Part shown: positions 1 through 10,993 of the stretch, piece by piece | Layout of the letters: each line of letters begins with the position of its first letter | Numbering within the stretch: the stretch's first letter is position 1 | Origin: Diospyros lotus | Lineage: Eukaryota > Streptophyta > Magnoliopsida > Ericales > Ebenaceae | Assembly (NCBI RefSeq): GCF_014633365.1 | Contig: NC_068349.1 | Coordinates: 26,860,753-26,924,752 of the forward strand | DNA: 64,000 nucleotides | Direction of reading: 5' to 3' | Made by a program: the position numbers and the translations under genes | The notes under the pieces: generated by a model | Databases searched by the model: none | What the model was told of the DNA's origin: nothing | Seen by the model: only the letters and a program-made list of their open reading frames with translations

Positions 1-1005
1 CATCATGGTATAATCGGATGCTCCGGAGACTGTGCCCGTGGGCTCGTCGGGATCCATTGATTGAGTCCGGTGCTATGCTCCCGAGCTAGACCCGACTCCT
101 TAGCTGATCCGACGCCTAGACCTCTCAGCAAGCTCGGACACCCGACTAGAATTTCATAGTGAAGTCTATCTACTAGGGGTATGATTGCCCAGAAATAATT
201 TGGTACTTTAACCCCTGATCGAGGTAAGATCTTTTTGGGCATTCTGAAACACTTGATTGAGTCATCGGGAGGATTCATCGGGATTCGGGACTGACTTTGG
301 CATCGGAGGGCCTTCGCGGGGAAGATTCCCGCGACCCTTCTAACCTATTTTCTCAGCGTTAACAAGGCCGAATCTTTGCGGCGAACCTAACAGCGAGGGA
401 AAAGTCTTGCGGCGAACCTAGCGGCGAAAGTAAAGTCTTGCGGCGAACCTTATGGCGAAGCTAGTGGCAAAGCTAGTGGCAAGACCTTGTGGCGAAGCCT
501 AGTGGCAAGACCTTGTGGCGAAGATAGTGGCGAAGCTAGTGGCAAAGCTAATGGCGATGCCTAGTGGTAAGATCTTGTGGCGAAACTAGTGGCGAAGCTA
601 GTGGCAAGACCTTGTGGCGAAGCCTAGTGGCAAAGCTAGTGGTAAGACTTTGTGACGAAGCTTGTGGAAAACCTAGCGGCGGAGCTTGTGGCAAAGCTCG
701 TGGCGAACCTAGTGGCAAGACCTTGTGGCAAAGCTCGTGACAAAGCTAGTGGCAAAACCTTATGGCGAGAGCTAGTGGCGAGACCTTGTGGCAAGAGCTA
801 GTGGCGAGAGCTAGCGGTGAAAGCTAGTGGCGAGAACTAGTGGCGAAAGCTAGTGGCAAGAGCTAGCGACAAATCCTTGTGGCGAGCACCCTAACGGCAA
901 TCTCCCTTGAAGCAACATCTCTTGCGGCAACCTAACTTCACCCGACACCGAGCTCGAGTGGACCCCACATCACAAAATTTTAATTGTTGTATTTTGGCAA
1001 CAACA
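1..1005 (+). mobile_element. 3' end of a Tat-like non-autonomous LTR element (family A), cut by the window edge
   Basis: Positions 1-262 match, in reverse complement, the internal repeats at 13020-13300. Positions 285-1005 match the distal part of the LTRs at 11697-12950 and 16054-17193. The copy ends in TATTTTGGCAACAACA, the same terminus as those LTRs, and is followed by CAATA, a possible target duplication. It points the opposite way to the complete copy at 11697-17193. Internal sequence runs into mid-LTR at about 262-285, so the polypurine tract and the first several hundred LTR bases are missing. No coding capacity is visible. The family is assigned from the better-preserved copy. Confidence 0.7.
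370..900 (+). repeat. LTR-internal minisatellite, short GTGGC(A/G)A-type units
   Basis: Variants of GTGGCGAAGCTAGTGGCAAG recur throughout, with unit spacing of roughly 15-20 bp. The array lies inside the LTR part of the element. Its reverse complement is present in the LTRs at 11810-12180 and 16150-16410 with different unit counts, so it belongs to the LTR and expands and contracts between copies. Confidence 0.8.
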
Positions 1006-1190
1006 CAATAGAAGAAGGGACTTCTACATTCGAATGGTAGCCTCTTGGGTGACGACGCCTCTCAACTCCGGATGGAAAAACTCTTGTAGGCTTGTTCGAT
1101 CGGGGAGGTCGAGAGCTAGTAAATCCCTTAATAGGACAAATAGAAGTTCCAGTCACTACCGCAACACATGCCTCCTCCTCGCAGTGGCGC

Positions 1191-1511
1191 CTACGCAATT
1201 CCACCAGTCTGCTTATTCTTGCCATCTTCACAAAAATTAGCATAAAGCATTAGGTAGAAGAAGCAATACGACAAAAATACAATGAAGATGATAACAAAAA
1301 GAAATCTATCCTTAAGAGTGATTTCCTCCTGAGGATTGAAAGAAGGATATGAAGATTGCTTGGGCATTTCCATCTCTTCCTCCTCGGCCCCTGCCATCCC
1401 GACATCGCTTTGTTCTTGGTCAGACAGCGTATAGGGTGGAGGAGGAGCAGTTGGCGCTACAACCCTACAACCCGCAGCTTTGAAATTTTCCAAACCCAAG
1501 AGGCTCAACAA
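1191..1511 (-). pseudogene. C-terminal part of an antisense transposon ORF, separated by a CACTA insertion
   Basis: The frame has a proline-rich stretch, a glutamate run (EEEEMEM), a hydrophobic segment of about 20 residues rich in F, I, V and L, and then a stop. Its upstream part lies beyond the CACTA element, where the ATG-started frame from 3230 reads to the insertion site. With the CACTA element and one CTT copy left out, the two frames are in phase. It is probably the end of the same accessory frame as the ORF at 3231-3656, or of a neighbouring one. I do not recognise its function, and it carries no retroviral enzyme motif. Confidence 0.45.
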
Positions 1512-1525
1512 TTCAACAGGACCTT

Positions 1526-3163
1526 CACTACAAGAAAAATGTATTTTAACGACGAAATTTAGTGACGGAATTATTCCGTCGTTAATTTTTTAAAATATTT
1601 TTTTTATTTAGCGACGAAAACCCATCACTAAATTTAGCGACGAGTCAACTCATCGCTAATAAAACAAATTTAGATAAAAAGAATCTAAATAAAATTAAAT
1701 AAAAAATTAAATAAAAAAATTAAAATTTAGTGACGGTATACCTGTCAGTAAAAAATAAAAAAAATTAACGAAAATAATTCAAATTTAGCGACGAGGTACT
1801 TCCGTCGCTAAAAAATAAAAAAACTAAATAAAACAATTCAAATTTAGCGATGAGGTGAACCTCATCGCTAAAAAATAAAACAAAAATTAAATTAAAAAAA
1901 TTAAAATTTAGCAACAAGGCCAATCCTGTCGCTAAGAAATAAAAAAATTAAATAAAAATTAAAATTTAGATAAAAATAAATTAAATAAAAATTTAGTGAC
2001 GGGGTATGCCCGTTGCTAAAAAAATAAAAAAATTAAAATTTAGCGAAGGGGATCCTCGTCGCTAAAAAATAAAAAATAATTAAATAACAAATTAAAATTT
2101 GGCGACGGGACAACCCTGTCGCTAAAAAATAAAATAAAAAATTAAAATATAGCGACGGGTACACCCCATCACTAAAAAATAAAAAAATTAAATAAAATAA
2201 TTCAAATTTAGCGACGGGTCAACCTATGGCTAAAAAATTAAAAAAAATAAATAAAAACATAATTTTTGACTGCTAACATTAGTATTAGTAAAAATTAAAC
2301 TAATAATTTTTAAATATATTACAAATTAAAATTAAAATGAAAACATAATTTTTCACTGGAAATATAATAATTAATAAAGTTTTATTTGAATTAATAACGA
2401 AATAAAATTAAAATTAAAATTAATATTAAAATTAATATTCATTTCCCTTTACTAACATTAATATTAACATTAATATCATTAAATAAGTTTGAGAAATTTT
2501 GGTGTATATATATAATTCTGAAATATTAGAAGAGAATACTATAAATATATTTTATATACATCAATAAATAAAAAGGCTTCTAGATCGGCTGACTCGCGCG
2601 TGGAACTTGGTCATGAGAGGTTGGGATTCGAATCCGGTAAAGAGCAAAGATAATAAATGGGAATAATGTCCCAGCGCTGCCACATGGGAAGCAGAGGCAC
2701 AGCCATATGGCGGACATGATGGGAGGTCGGGGTCTGGCGCGCGTTGAATTTTGAATTTTGGGGTTGAATTTAGCAATGGAATTAGAGACGGGCCCGTTGC
2801 TAGAAAATAAAAAAAAATTAATTAACAAAATTAAAATTTAGCGACGGGCTCAAACACGTTGCTAAAAAATAAATAAATAAATTAATTAAAATTTAGCAAC
2901 GGCTTAACCTCGTCGCTAAAAAATAAAAAATTATATTTAATAAAAAATTAAAATTTAGCGATGGGTCAACTTGTTGCTAATTCCGTCGCTGATTAGTGAC
3001 GGGTACAACCCCCGTCGCTGATTCCGTCGCTAAATTTCAACGATGCGCCTTTTAGTGACGGAAAGGTACCCGTCACTAAATCCGTCGCTAAAAAATTTAG
3101 CGATGGATTTTGATGTTTTAGTGATGGAATTTTTCGTCGCTAAAACGTTGATTTTTTGTAGTG
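1526..3163. mobile_element. Non-autonomous CACTA (En/Spm-type) transposon, 1638 bp
   Basis: The left end reads CACTACAAGAAAAATG and the right end, in reverse complement, CACTACAAAAAATC, so the terminal inverted repeats are about 13-14 bp. The element is flanked by a perfect 3-bp target duplication, CTT at 1523-1525 and 3164-3166, as expected for the superfamily. It encodes no transposase. The interior is dominated by about 17 or more imperfect palindromes of the form TTAGCGACGG-n-CCGTCGCTAA, separated by A/T-rich linkers and spaced about 45-65 bp apart. CACTA elements carry subterminal repeats bound by their own DNA-binding protein; here the palindromes fill most of the element instead of only the ends. 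A unique stretch at about 2240-2760 breaks the array. Confidence 0.88.
2240..2760. other. Non-palindromic core of the CACTA element with a tRNA-like B-box motif
   Basis: This part lacks the AGCGACGG palindromes. The first half is very A/T-rich. Positions 2580-2740 are GC-richer and contain GGGATTCGAATCC at about 2624-2637, which resembles the RNA polymerase III B box. About 35 bp upstream is CGGCTGACTCGCGCG. It could be captured sequence or a SINE-like fragment. Similar motif pairs occur at 52060-52270. Confidence 0.35.
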
Positions 3164-3230
3164 CTTGTGCTATTTTCATCCCCACAAGGTGAGGATATAC
3201 ACCTCGGACATCCTTGAGGGGTGGGAACAC

Positions 3231-3656
3231 TTAGCAAGCGTCATTATGGTTCCAAGACATGGGATTATCCCAATTGGGCGGGGGCTCAATCACCAACCAA
3301 AAACCTTTGAACTGATTAATCTTGTTAGGAAGATTGACAAACAACTTGACGCCAGATATCTTTTGGAGGGTGTAGAGTTGGCGGTCTTTGCTAGCCTTCC
3401 GCAGCCGATAGAAACAGCTGAAAAGCATCAAGGATGGGACCACATCCAGTTGATGACAAAGCATTGAAAAGCCCACCAATTGAGCCCAACCGTTAGGGTG
3501 GAGTTGGGCTGGAACGATCCTGTAATAGCGTAACCACTCTCTGGCAAAAGGCGATAGAGAAAAATGAAGTCCCTCAAATGAAGCATAATGAATGCCTAGA
3601 GAGCCTCCATCCACTTGTAAGGGGTTAGGCTCGTCAAGGCGAGGATATATTACCAT
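3231..3656 (-). pseudogene. Antisense ORF resembling the 'putative gypsy-type transposon' domain (Transposase_28-like)
   Basis: The 141-codon frame contains FSLSPFAREWLRYYRIVPAQ followed closely by LHPNGWAQLVGFSMLC. This is the pattern (hydrophobic, PFxRE, xYYxIxPxQLHPNxW) that I recall for the plant domain named putative gypsy-type transposon. Such frames occur as accessory, often antisense, ORFs in Tat-lineage Ty3/gypsy elements such as Grande. The frame is open upstream of the listed ATG for a few more codons (VYDATPSGY). Its downstream neighbour frame is split by the CACTA element. The host DNA on both sides (3167-3942 and 6006 on) is the same older element, with a solo LTR inserted between. 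The assignment rests on motif memory only. Confidence 0.5.
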
Positions 3657-3942
3657 ATATCCTGAGGGGGTGGCATCATAAACTCTTCCAAAATCCCCGA
3701 AGTGAAGTCGAGAGGTTGAATCCTCGGGAATGTGCGTGGGGCCGGGGAGTGGTGTTGGTCTTCATCTCGACATATTGAAGAGACTTGAGAAATTACCTTA
3801 CTTAAATGTTGAAGAAGAGAAGAAGTACGGTTGAACACAAAAAACAACACCTACAACGAAAAACAATACAAGAGCATTAGCACAAATGGAAAGAAGACAA
3901 GCCCTTGAAATGAGCAAATATAGGCAATAGGAGCAGGCAATG

Positions 3943-6000
3943 TATAACGGCCCGCCTCCCGGAACTGCCCCTAGCATAGAAGGTCCGTGAGAGGGTCGCC
4001 ATAAGAAGGCACCCAAACAAAAATCCTAAAAAGAAAAACCCACTTCATTTCCATTTCAAAGGAAGCTTACATAATAATGAGACATTACATCAATCTTTTA
4101 AACGAGCACATCAACCCATACATAACAAAATAATAAGAAGGGCACAAAAATAAAGTACTTCAATTACAACTTTTAGCCCTTCACCCTCAAAACAACCCCC
4201 AAGGACCATAGGCTTGGAGTGACTCTGTACACATATCTAACACCCGCTCAAGCTTGGCTAGACTCACCACCCTCCTTTGCCTTCCCCTTGCCTTTACTTG
4301 GAATGATGCGAAGAAGCAATATGAGCCGCAAGGCTCAGCAAGTTCATGTAGCAATTAAAGGCATAATGAATGAATCAAGATAAGCATAACATGATATCTC
4401 AACTGTAACATAAGAAACTCCCTTACCACGAGGGACTGACATTGGAAACAAGACAATAAGATTAGGTTGAGAAATTTTCAACGTAGCTACTTATTGATCC
4501 TCATGCCCAATTCCATGCTCTATGTCAATGTATATGTAAACCCATGCAATATGCATAAATGATGTGGATCTCCGTCCACCCACGCTCTGGTTCGAACTAG
4601 ACGGCATTTCATATTCTTATGGACTCACATCCACCCACACACTGGTTTAACACCAGGTGGCATTATAGGTCCAAAGCCCCCACAGCTAGGCATAAGCCCA
4701 CTGGCATTATTAGGATATCTCTTGCTCACGTGCACATTCAATGCCATACAAAAACAATTCAAAATGCATGCATGTATATCACTATGTTCTATGCACCCAT
4801 AATATCGATCAATGGAGTAATGCATTCTCAAAATATTATTACCCCCATCCTAACTAAATATATTTCCATGATAGAGTCCCTTTATAACATGCTTTGATAC
4901 GCTCATTCCATCCCAAGTGTCCCCATGTATAAGCACCTCAACAACTCCCAAATGTTAGTTGAAAATGAATAGACTTGATTTGAAAACAATGTTATACCAC
5001 TCAATTATTATCCAAATGATCTGAAAATTACACCAAAACAAAGCCTATAAAGTTTAGTTTTCAACCCTTCAAACAGTTCGTCAATCGGATATCTACACAA
5101 AAAGTTATGGCTGAAATAATATAGGGTGCGCAGTGTAGTCTATCGCGGGAGTCGACTTTCGACACCCGGGAGTCAACTCTCAAGGCAAAGTCGACTGTCA
5201 CATGCCCAGAGTCGACCTAGCTGAGAACCCTTCATGCAAAGTCAACTCCTAACACCCCAGAGTCGACTGTTGAACCTCCAGAACCCAAAAATGACAAACA
5301 AAACACCCCTAAAGCCCTTCAAACCCCTTCCAAACATTCCAATACTCCAATAAACTCCAATTCCACCATAATCCCTCATCCCAAAGGGTGCTACAACCTC
5401 TATTTCAAGACCCAAATGAAACCAACAAAATCAAACAAAGGGTTTGAGAGATTTACAACTATTTCTACATAGCTTCCCAAATCAAGCTTTTCTTGAAAAA
5501 ATACCAAAGACAAGGGAATCGAAGGGAATAAAAAGAGTTTAGAACTTGTCTTGCCCAAATGGAAGATCCTTTGGAGAAGAAAATGTTGAGCCTCAGAAAC
5601 CCCACCAAGAGCTCTTGATCTTGACTATCAAATCCACTCTTGAGGCTCAAAGATGAAGAAGAAAAGATTGAGAGGGGGGAGAGAAAGAAGAAGAAAGTAA
5701 CGAGAGGGAGAGAAAAGTGAAGGGTTTTACTCTCTCTCTTTTCTCTTTTATAGTATCCATTCTTTCCCCTTTTTCCCTTACTCCCTTACACAACTTTCCC
5801 TTTTTGTCCTTTCTTTTTTTTTTTTTCTTAAATCATCACAAATTCACATATATATATTAACTCACAATACATAAAACATTTATTTTCATAAACACACTAC
5901 AATTTCATCCACACGGAAATAATACCCAAAATATCAAAATATTTGCTCATTTATTTATTTAACCCCATTTTTTTTTCAGACCCATGATCGAGTCGTTACA
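3943..6000 (+). mobile_element. Solo LTR, 2058 bp, with perfect CAATG target duplication
   Basis: The segment begins TATAACGGCCCGCCTC and ends AGTCGTTACA. CAATG stands immediately before (3938-3942) and immediately after (6001-6005). No internal region, primer-binding site or second LTR adjoins, so this is a solo LTR left by recombination between two LTRs. The start appears to be TG mutated to TA, since related plant LTRs begin TGTAACG. Orientation cannot be fixed from the ends alone. A diverged relative starts at 51046. No gene is visible in it; GTCGACTC-type short repeats occur at 5150-5270. Confidence 0.75.
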
Positions 6001-6005
6001 CAATG

Positions 6006-7291
6006 ACACACCCACTCGGTCATTACTGAGTAGGTCCTCGACTGCACTAGCATTCTCACTCTGTCACTTGACTGAGTGGGTATATATCCCACGCGACGAG
6101 ACCTTGAAACGCACTAAGACTTTGAAACGAGCTGAGAGTTAAAAATGTGACGAGACCTGAGAAAGCTTGAGTTTGGAAGCCACCCATAACTAAGATTGCA
6201 TGTGAAACAAATAAGAGTCTTAGGCCCTATTTATAAGGGCTCAAGGGACAGAAAGGCACCAGAGATCACATGCGGGCACAGAAAATAAAGAACAATTGCA
6301 CGCAAACAGTTTATAGAAGGCAAATAAAGTATGGTAGAAAATACGCAAGATTTTGCAGGGCCATATACTCTCTCACCCGACTCCCTTTTCCGAAAGAGCA
6401 GGGAGCAATTGATATGCCTTAAAAATTACACCTGTATCTGGTTGAGGGTGGGTCCAAGCGTTGAAGAAGAAATAAGATCGAACTAAGAAAAAAAACAAAA
6501 GAATACACTCAAAGCCAAGTAAAAGATGACCCACTCAGTCATGATCGAGTGGGTGGGGGACCAACCCTCCTCTCTTTTCATTACTCACTCGGTCATGACT
6601 GAGTGAGTAGGGAGACTCCTCTCCCCTTTTTGTTGCCTCACAAAGTGACCCAAGACATGATATTTTCATAAGGGGTGCAAGTGATACTCTTGGCGCAATC
6701 ACCGCGCGTCTCCCCTCTCCCTCATCTATAAATAGGATGCCATGCCTCCAACACAACGAACGCACTCTTGGGCACTCTTAATATGTTTTCGCACTCTTGC
6801 TCTTAAGAATTGACTTAGGCATCGAAGGGTTTGTGCAAGGACACCTACCCGTGCCCCTAACGATGCTCTCATTTTGTAGACTCACTCAGTCATCAGACTC
6901 TCCCATTCATCAAAACTCACTCGATCATCAGGCCTCTCGTTCATTAGACTTACTCGGTCATCAGACCCTCATGCTCATCAGACTCACTCGATCATCTTAC
7001 TCTCCCGTTTATCAGACTCACTTGGTCATCACACTCTCTTGGTCACCAAGACTCTTAGCGCATTGGTGATGAGACTTAGTGCGTTGGTGACGAGACTCTC
7101 ATCTCGTTGGTGACGAGACTCTCAACGCATTGGTAATGAGACTCTCAGTGCATTGGTGATGAGACTCTCAGCACATGTTGACAAGACTCTCAGCGCCTTG
7201 GTAACGAGGCCTGAACGAGGCTCTTGTGGTTAACCACGCATAATGTATTCTCCTACGATTAAAAATAGATTGTTGTATTTTGGTAACAACA
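6006..7291 (+). mobile_element. LTR-like terminal segment related to family A (host of the inserted solo LTR)
   Basis: The segment ends TTGTTGTATTTTGGTAACAACA, nearly the same terminus as the family A LTRs at 1005, 11697 and 16054. TCTATAAATAGG at about 6725 looks like an LTR TATA box. Downstream, GCATCGAAGGGTTTGT at about 6820 recurs at about 11535. The LTR start is not clear; a purine-rich tract near 6545-6560 could be the polypurine tract. This fits an old element on the plus strand whose antisense ORF is at 3231-3656. Confidence 0.5.
6875..7215 (+). repeat. Two adjacent LTR minisatellites (ACTCRNTCATCAGACTC and TTGGTGAYGAGACTCTCA types)
   Basis: From 6875 to about 7040 a unit of about 26-28 bp built on CACTCGGTCATCAGACTCTC repeats about six times. 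From about 7055 to 7215 a 23-25-bp unit built on TTGGTGACGAGACTCTCA repeats about seven times. Both lie just before the LTR terminus, the position where family A LTRs carry an unrelated GTGGCGAAG minisatellite. Confidence 0.75.
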
Positions 7292-8104
7292 ACCACCCAT
7301 TTGGATGTAGTTAAGTTGGCGTTGTCATGTTCTCCATTAAAAACTGCATCCTAAACTGGTAGAGGGGGAATCTTAAGCCCATCCTTAGGCTATCCTCGTG
7401 AATGGATACACATCCCTGTGCTAGGTAGCCACAGAGCAAGAATATCAAAGGCCTTGTTTATTCTCTCCACATCCTTGTCGGGTAAAACTAAGAGCTTACA
7501 CCTAGCAGTTATAGCCTCACTCCTTTTGTCCTAGACCTATGAACAATCTTAATCCTTACCATTTAATTACCTTAGTAAAAAATAAGATAGGGTTCAAAGT
7601 TCTTTGAAGGAGTTCCTCAAGGAAAGTTCTTCGAGGCAGACTTTTTCAGAGCAAAAATGGGATCCACGTATGGGGGACCACCTACTATATATTTATTTAC
7701 CTCATCATGGAAGTTGAATTAACATTGTAATCGTTATGCTCGTGACTCTTAGAGGCAAAAAAAAAATCCGTGACTCTTAAGAGTATTCTCAGAACTCTCC
7801 CAAATCAAAGACTCACAGCATCTCCAGACGACTCATCGTCTCACAGCCTTCTTTTGACCATGTTATTAAGTCATCTTGCGTCTTTCTTCCAGCCATGCTA
7901 CTAAGTTTTCTTTGGCAATTTTTCTCGCAATCCTTTTTTCAAATGTTGAAGCAATCGGCCTCACAACTTCTCCAGGACTAATTGATCCTAGACAATTGAT
8001 AAACAAAATTAGAGTAGGTCTCGACTTATTTGGAACAACTCCCCCAAATTTAGTATACTATTCTCCCCAACTTTCAGTCAAAACAAAAAGTGGGGAGCCA
8101 TTGT
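7292..8104. other. Repeat-derived spacer with no supported gene
   Basis: This sequence continues at 10994 after the inserted solo LTR. Motifs such as AAGTTCTTCGAGG recur in both halves, suggesting decayed LTR sequence. A 77-codon frame at 7876-8109 starts with a signal-peptide-like segment (FSLAIFLAILFSNVEA), but it runs into the solo LTR insertion and has no recognisable family. Confidence 0.4.
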
Positions 8105-10993
8105 TGTAACGCCCCGTTTTTCGAGCGCGTTATAACTCGGGACAATTCTGGGATAATTTTTTTTTTCTTAAAAACTATTACTAAATCATATCACTCCTTA
8201 TATATATCCCAAAATTTCCATTCATTTATCTCCAAGGAGAATTATCATAAATATCAAATGCGGAAGCTAAAATCGAACCTAACATCATAACATTAATTAT
8301 AAATCAGTTCTTACATCACGGGAACATAAATTTCTCAACATGACTTAATACATAACATGAGTTTTCAACTAACATTAACCCTGAATAGGGTCTACATCAG
8401 CATTCCTCAAAACGTTCAGACTTTGAAGTAGCAGAATATCAATACATGAGCTACATAACATACATTCAACTCATCATACAACTCATCATGCACTTTGCTA
8501 AGTGCCATTTCATACCTCATTCATCTAGTTTCTGCTACAATCTCCATCTGGAACGTTTGAATATTCCAGGGGCAAAGCCGAAATTAGATGATGAATCATC
8601 TAAGTAAGGGAAACAAAACATTTAATGCTCATGTATGTATGCAATGCACATAACATCATAACTCTCATATTTGGATCGACTGCACCTTAAGATTACCCGT
8701 CATTTTTTCAGTCTCCCTGCCAGACCAAGGTGTATGGGTGCACCCTTGGCAAAGTAACGGAGCCAGTACCTAATCCCAAACCCATGCAACGTATGACCGT
8801 GAATCTCATCATGCTCATATGCATATTTTATCATCAAACATGTAAATGCAAACTTCATGACATATTCACATCAAGGCATGATAACATGATAAAATCATTT
8901 ACTTAAAATCAGATTTTGGGGTCGAACAACTTACAAACCAAATGTTTTCATAAAACTAAATCCAGTTGGGAAGTACCACTCACCTTCTCAAGTTTATCGG
9001 GCTACCTCGATTTTCGCGCATTCCTCAAAATTCGCACATCACCTCGATTTGCGTGCCAACCTAAGAATTCGCACAGTCACTTCAACTTTAAGTCTCAAAG
9101 TATCCTAAGTACCATATTTATTTAAATAAGTATTAAAACCTATTTTTTATAATTTCTTGCATTTTCTTTATTTTTCTTTCTATTCTTCCTATTTTTCCTC
9201 AATAAATCCAAACTAAATATTTTCCTCACTAAATAATTCCTTAATAAACCAAACTAAGCATTTCTCAATTATTTCCTCAAAATTTTCTCTATAACCATTC
9301 ATAAAATAATATTCCTAATTTGCTAAAATTTTCTAAGGAACTTTTACTCACCTTAACTTAGCCTCTCAGGCTGCCTCGGCATGCGTGCCCTAACCTCGAA
9401 ACACGTAACTGACCTCAATTGTTGAGTAAATCCTTGATTCTCGCACACCACCTCAATTCTTGAGCATTATCTTGATTCTTGCGCATTTACCTCGATTTTT
9501 GTGCAACATCTCATTTTTCGTGCACCACCTCGAAACGTGTGCCTGAACCATTTTTCTTACCAAAATCTCCAGAATATTAATACATCTCCCTTATCCATTT
9601 TTCTAGAATTTTCGGGAGCTTCCTCATATTTTTTCCTTATTTTTCTTATTTTCTTTCTTTTCTTTTTCTTTTTCTTTTCTTTTCTTCCTCCTACTGTTCA
9701 TCTTCTTCCTTCCGTTCTTCTTCTTCACCGCACCCGCACACAGTGCTTGCGCGCATGGATACCTCACGACCTTCCTCCGCCACGCACCGCCGCCTTCGAC
9801 CGCCATCACTTCCTACTCGCTCCGCCCAACATCGCCGCGTCACCTCTCGCCTCTTACGCGCGGCCTACGCACTGCTGCAAAGGCTACCATGGCCGAGCTT
9901 TTCTCGGCTGCCATGGTTGTGGCCATGGTCGCCTGCACCAACACCGGTCGCCTCCACTCTTCCTGCGACCTTACTAGTCACCGTCGCTGCCCACTCGTGC
10001 GCCGCTCAGCTCCGTTGCCACACTACTATGGCATTTGAAGCTTCGGCCGTGGCTATTTGATGCCATGGCCGAATTCGGCCAACTTTCCCTCTCTCTTTAT
10101 CGCTTCCGATCTCTCACGGCCCTTGGCCAAGCCGTCACTCTCTCTCTCTCTCTTGATCTTTCAAGCTACTCTCGGCCTCCATTTTCTCGCTACAACTCTC
10201 AGCCATGGCTTCCTTTGCTATTTCCAAATTATACATCACATATATATACATATATATCACACACATATTTATATAAATATATGTATTATATAACCTTATC
10301 TCTCCAACAATTACTCTGGATTTCTTGCCGACAATTGCTTGGGATTATCTTCAATTTTTCATCCGAATGCCTTTAATAATTGTTGCAACTTGCCCACTTC
10401 ACGCGCGTATATATATATATATATTATACATATATTATATTTTATATATATAAATTACATATTGAAACCCCAATTTCTTCTCTATTTTACTTGTGAAATT
10501 CATTAATTACGTTTACATCCTCAGACATCCAATTAATTTGCGTCACGATACAAAAAATCCAAAATTAATAATTCAAGATTTACTTGATAAGGACGATTTC
10601 GTCCCTACGCCCTTCACTGGACTTTTGTTTCGTCCCAAAACCACTCCAGGGTTTATCCTTACGAGAAACCGGAGCCCCCTCAGGGTTCCGTTTATTTTTT
10701 TTGGAAGTCTCCTATAATGATTCGATTTTTCAGCCTGAATCGAAGCTGTATTTTAGCTGTACCAAAAATTGTCTCAATTCCGATTTCTTTTAACACCATA
10801 AATCCTATTTCAAGACGCTCATCGAAATCATATAATTTTTCTTAGACAATTACACTCCGAGGCATTTCCTTCAGTTGATTCGACACTTATAACTGTAAGA
10901 AATTATACTTAAGTCCCAACTCTTTTGATAATTTCACCTATGGCCCACGTTAAAATTACTTTTGAGCCCTTTTGAAAAATTTGGGATATTACA
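8105..10993 (-). mobile_element. Solo LTR, 2889 bp, with perfect ATTGT target duplication
   Basis: On the plus strand it begins TGTAACGCCCCGTTTTTCGA and ends GGGATATTACA. ATTGT stands directly before (8100-8104) and directly after (10994-10998). Read on the minus strand it starts TGTAATATCCC and ends GGGGCGTTACA, matching the gypsy LTR at 57196-59267, which is followed by a tRNA-iMet primer-binding site. The sense strand is therefore minus. The matching part includes the stretch around 8880-8990. This copy is about 0.8 kb longer than the other and includes a GC-rich block at 9730-10060 and AT dinucleotide runs near 10400-10450. ORFs inside it are not supported as genes. Confidence 0.85.

Noticed and set aside
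370..900. CRISPR-like array
   Set aside because: The units are short, degenerate and lack regular unique spacers; the DNA is a plant LTR minisatellite.
7876..8109. 77-codon ORF with signal-peptide-like start
   Set aside because: It lies in decayed LTR sequence, its end is created by the solo LTR insertion at 8105, and no mature-domain similarity is seen.
9501..10376. Several overlapping ORFs (105-158 codons) in a GC-rich block
   Set aside because: They fall inside a solo LTR bounded by perfect target duplications, and overlapping frames are open only because of composition.
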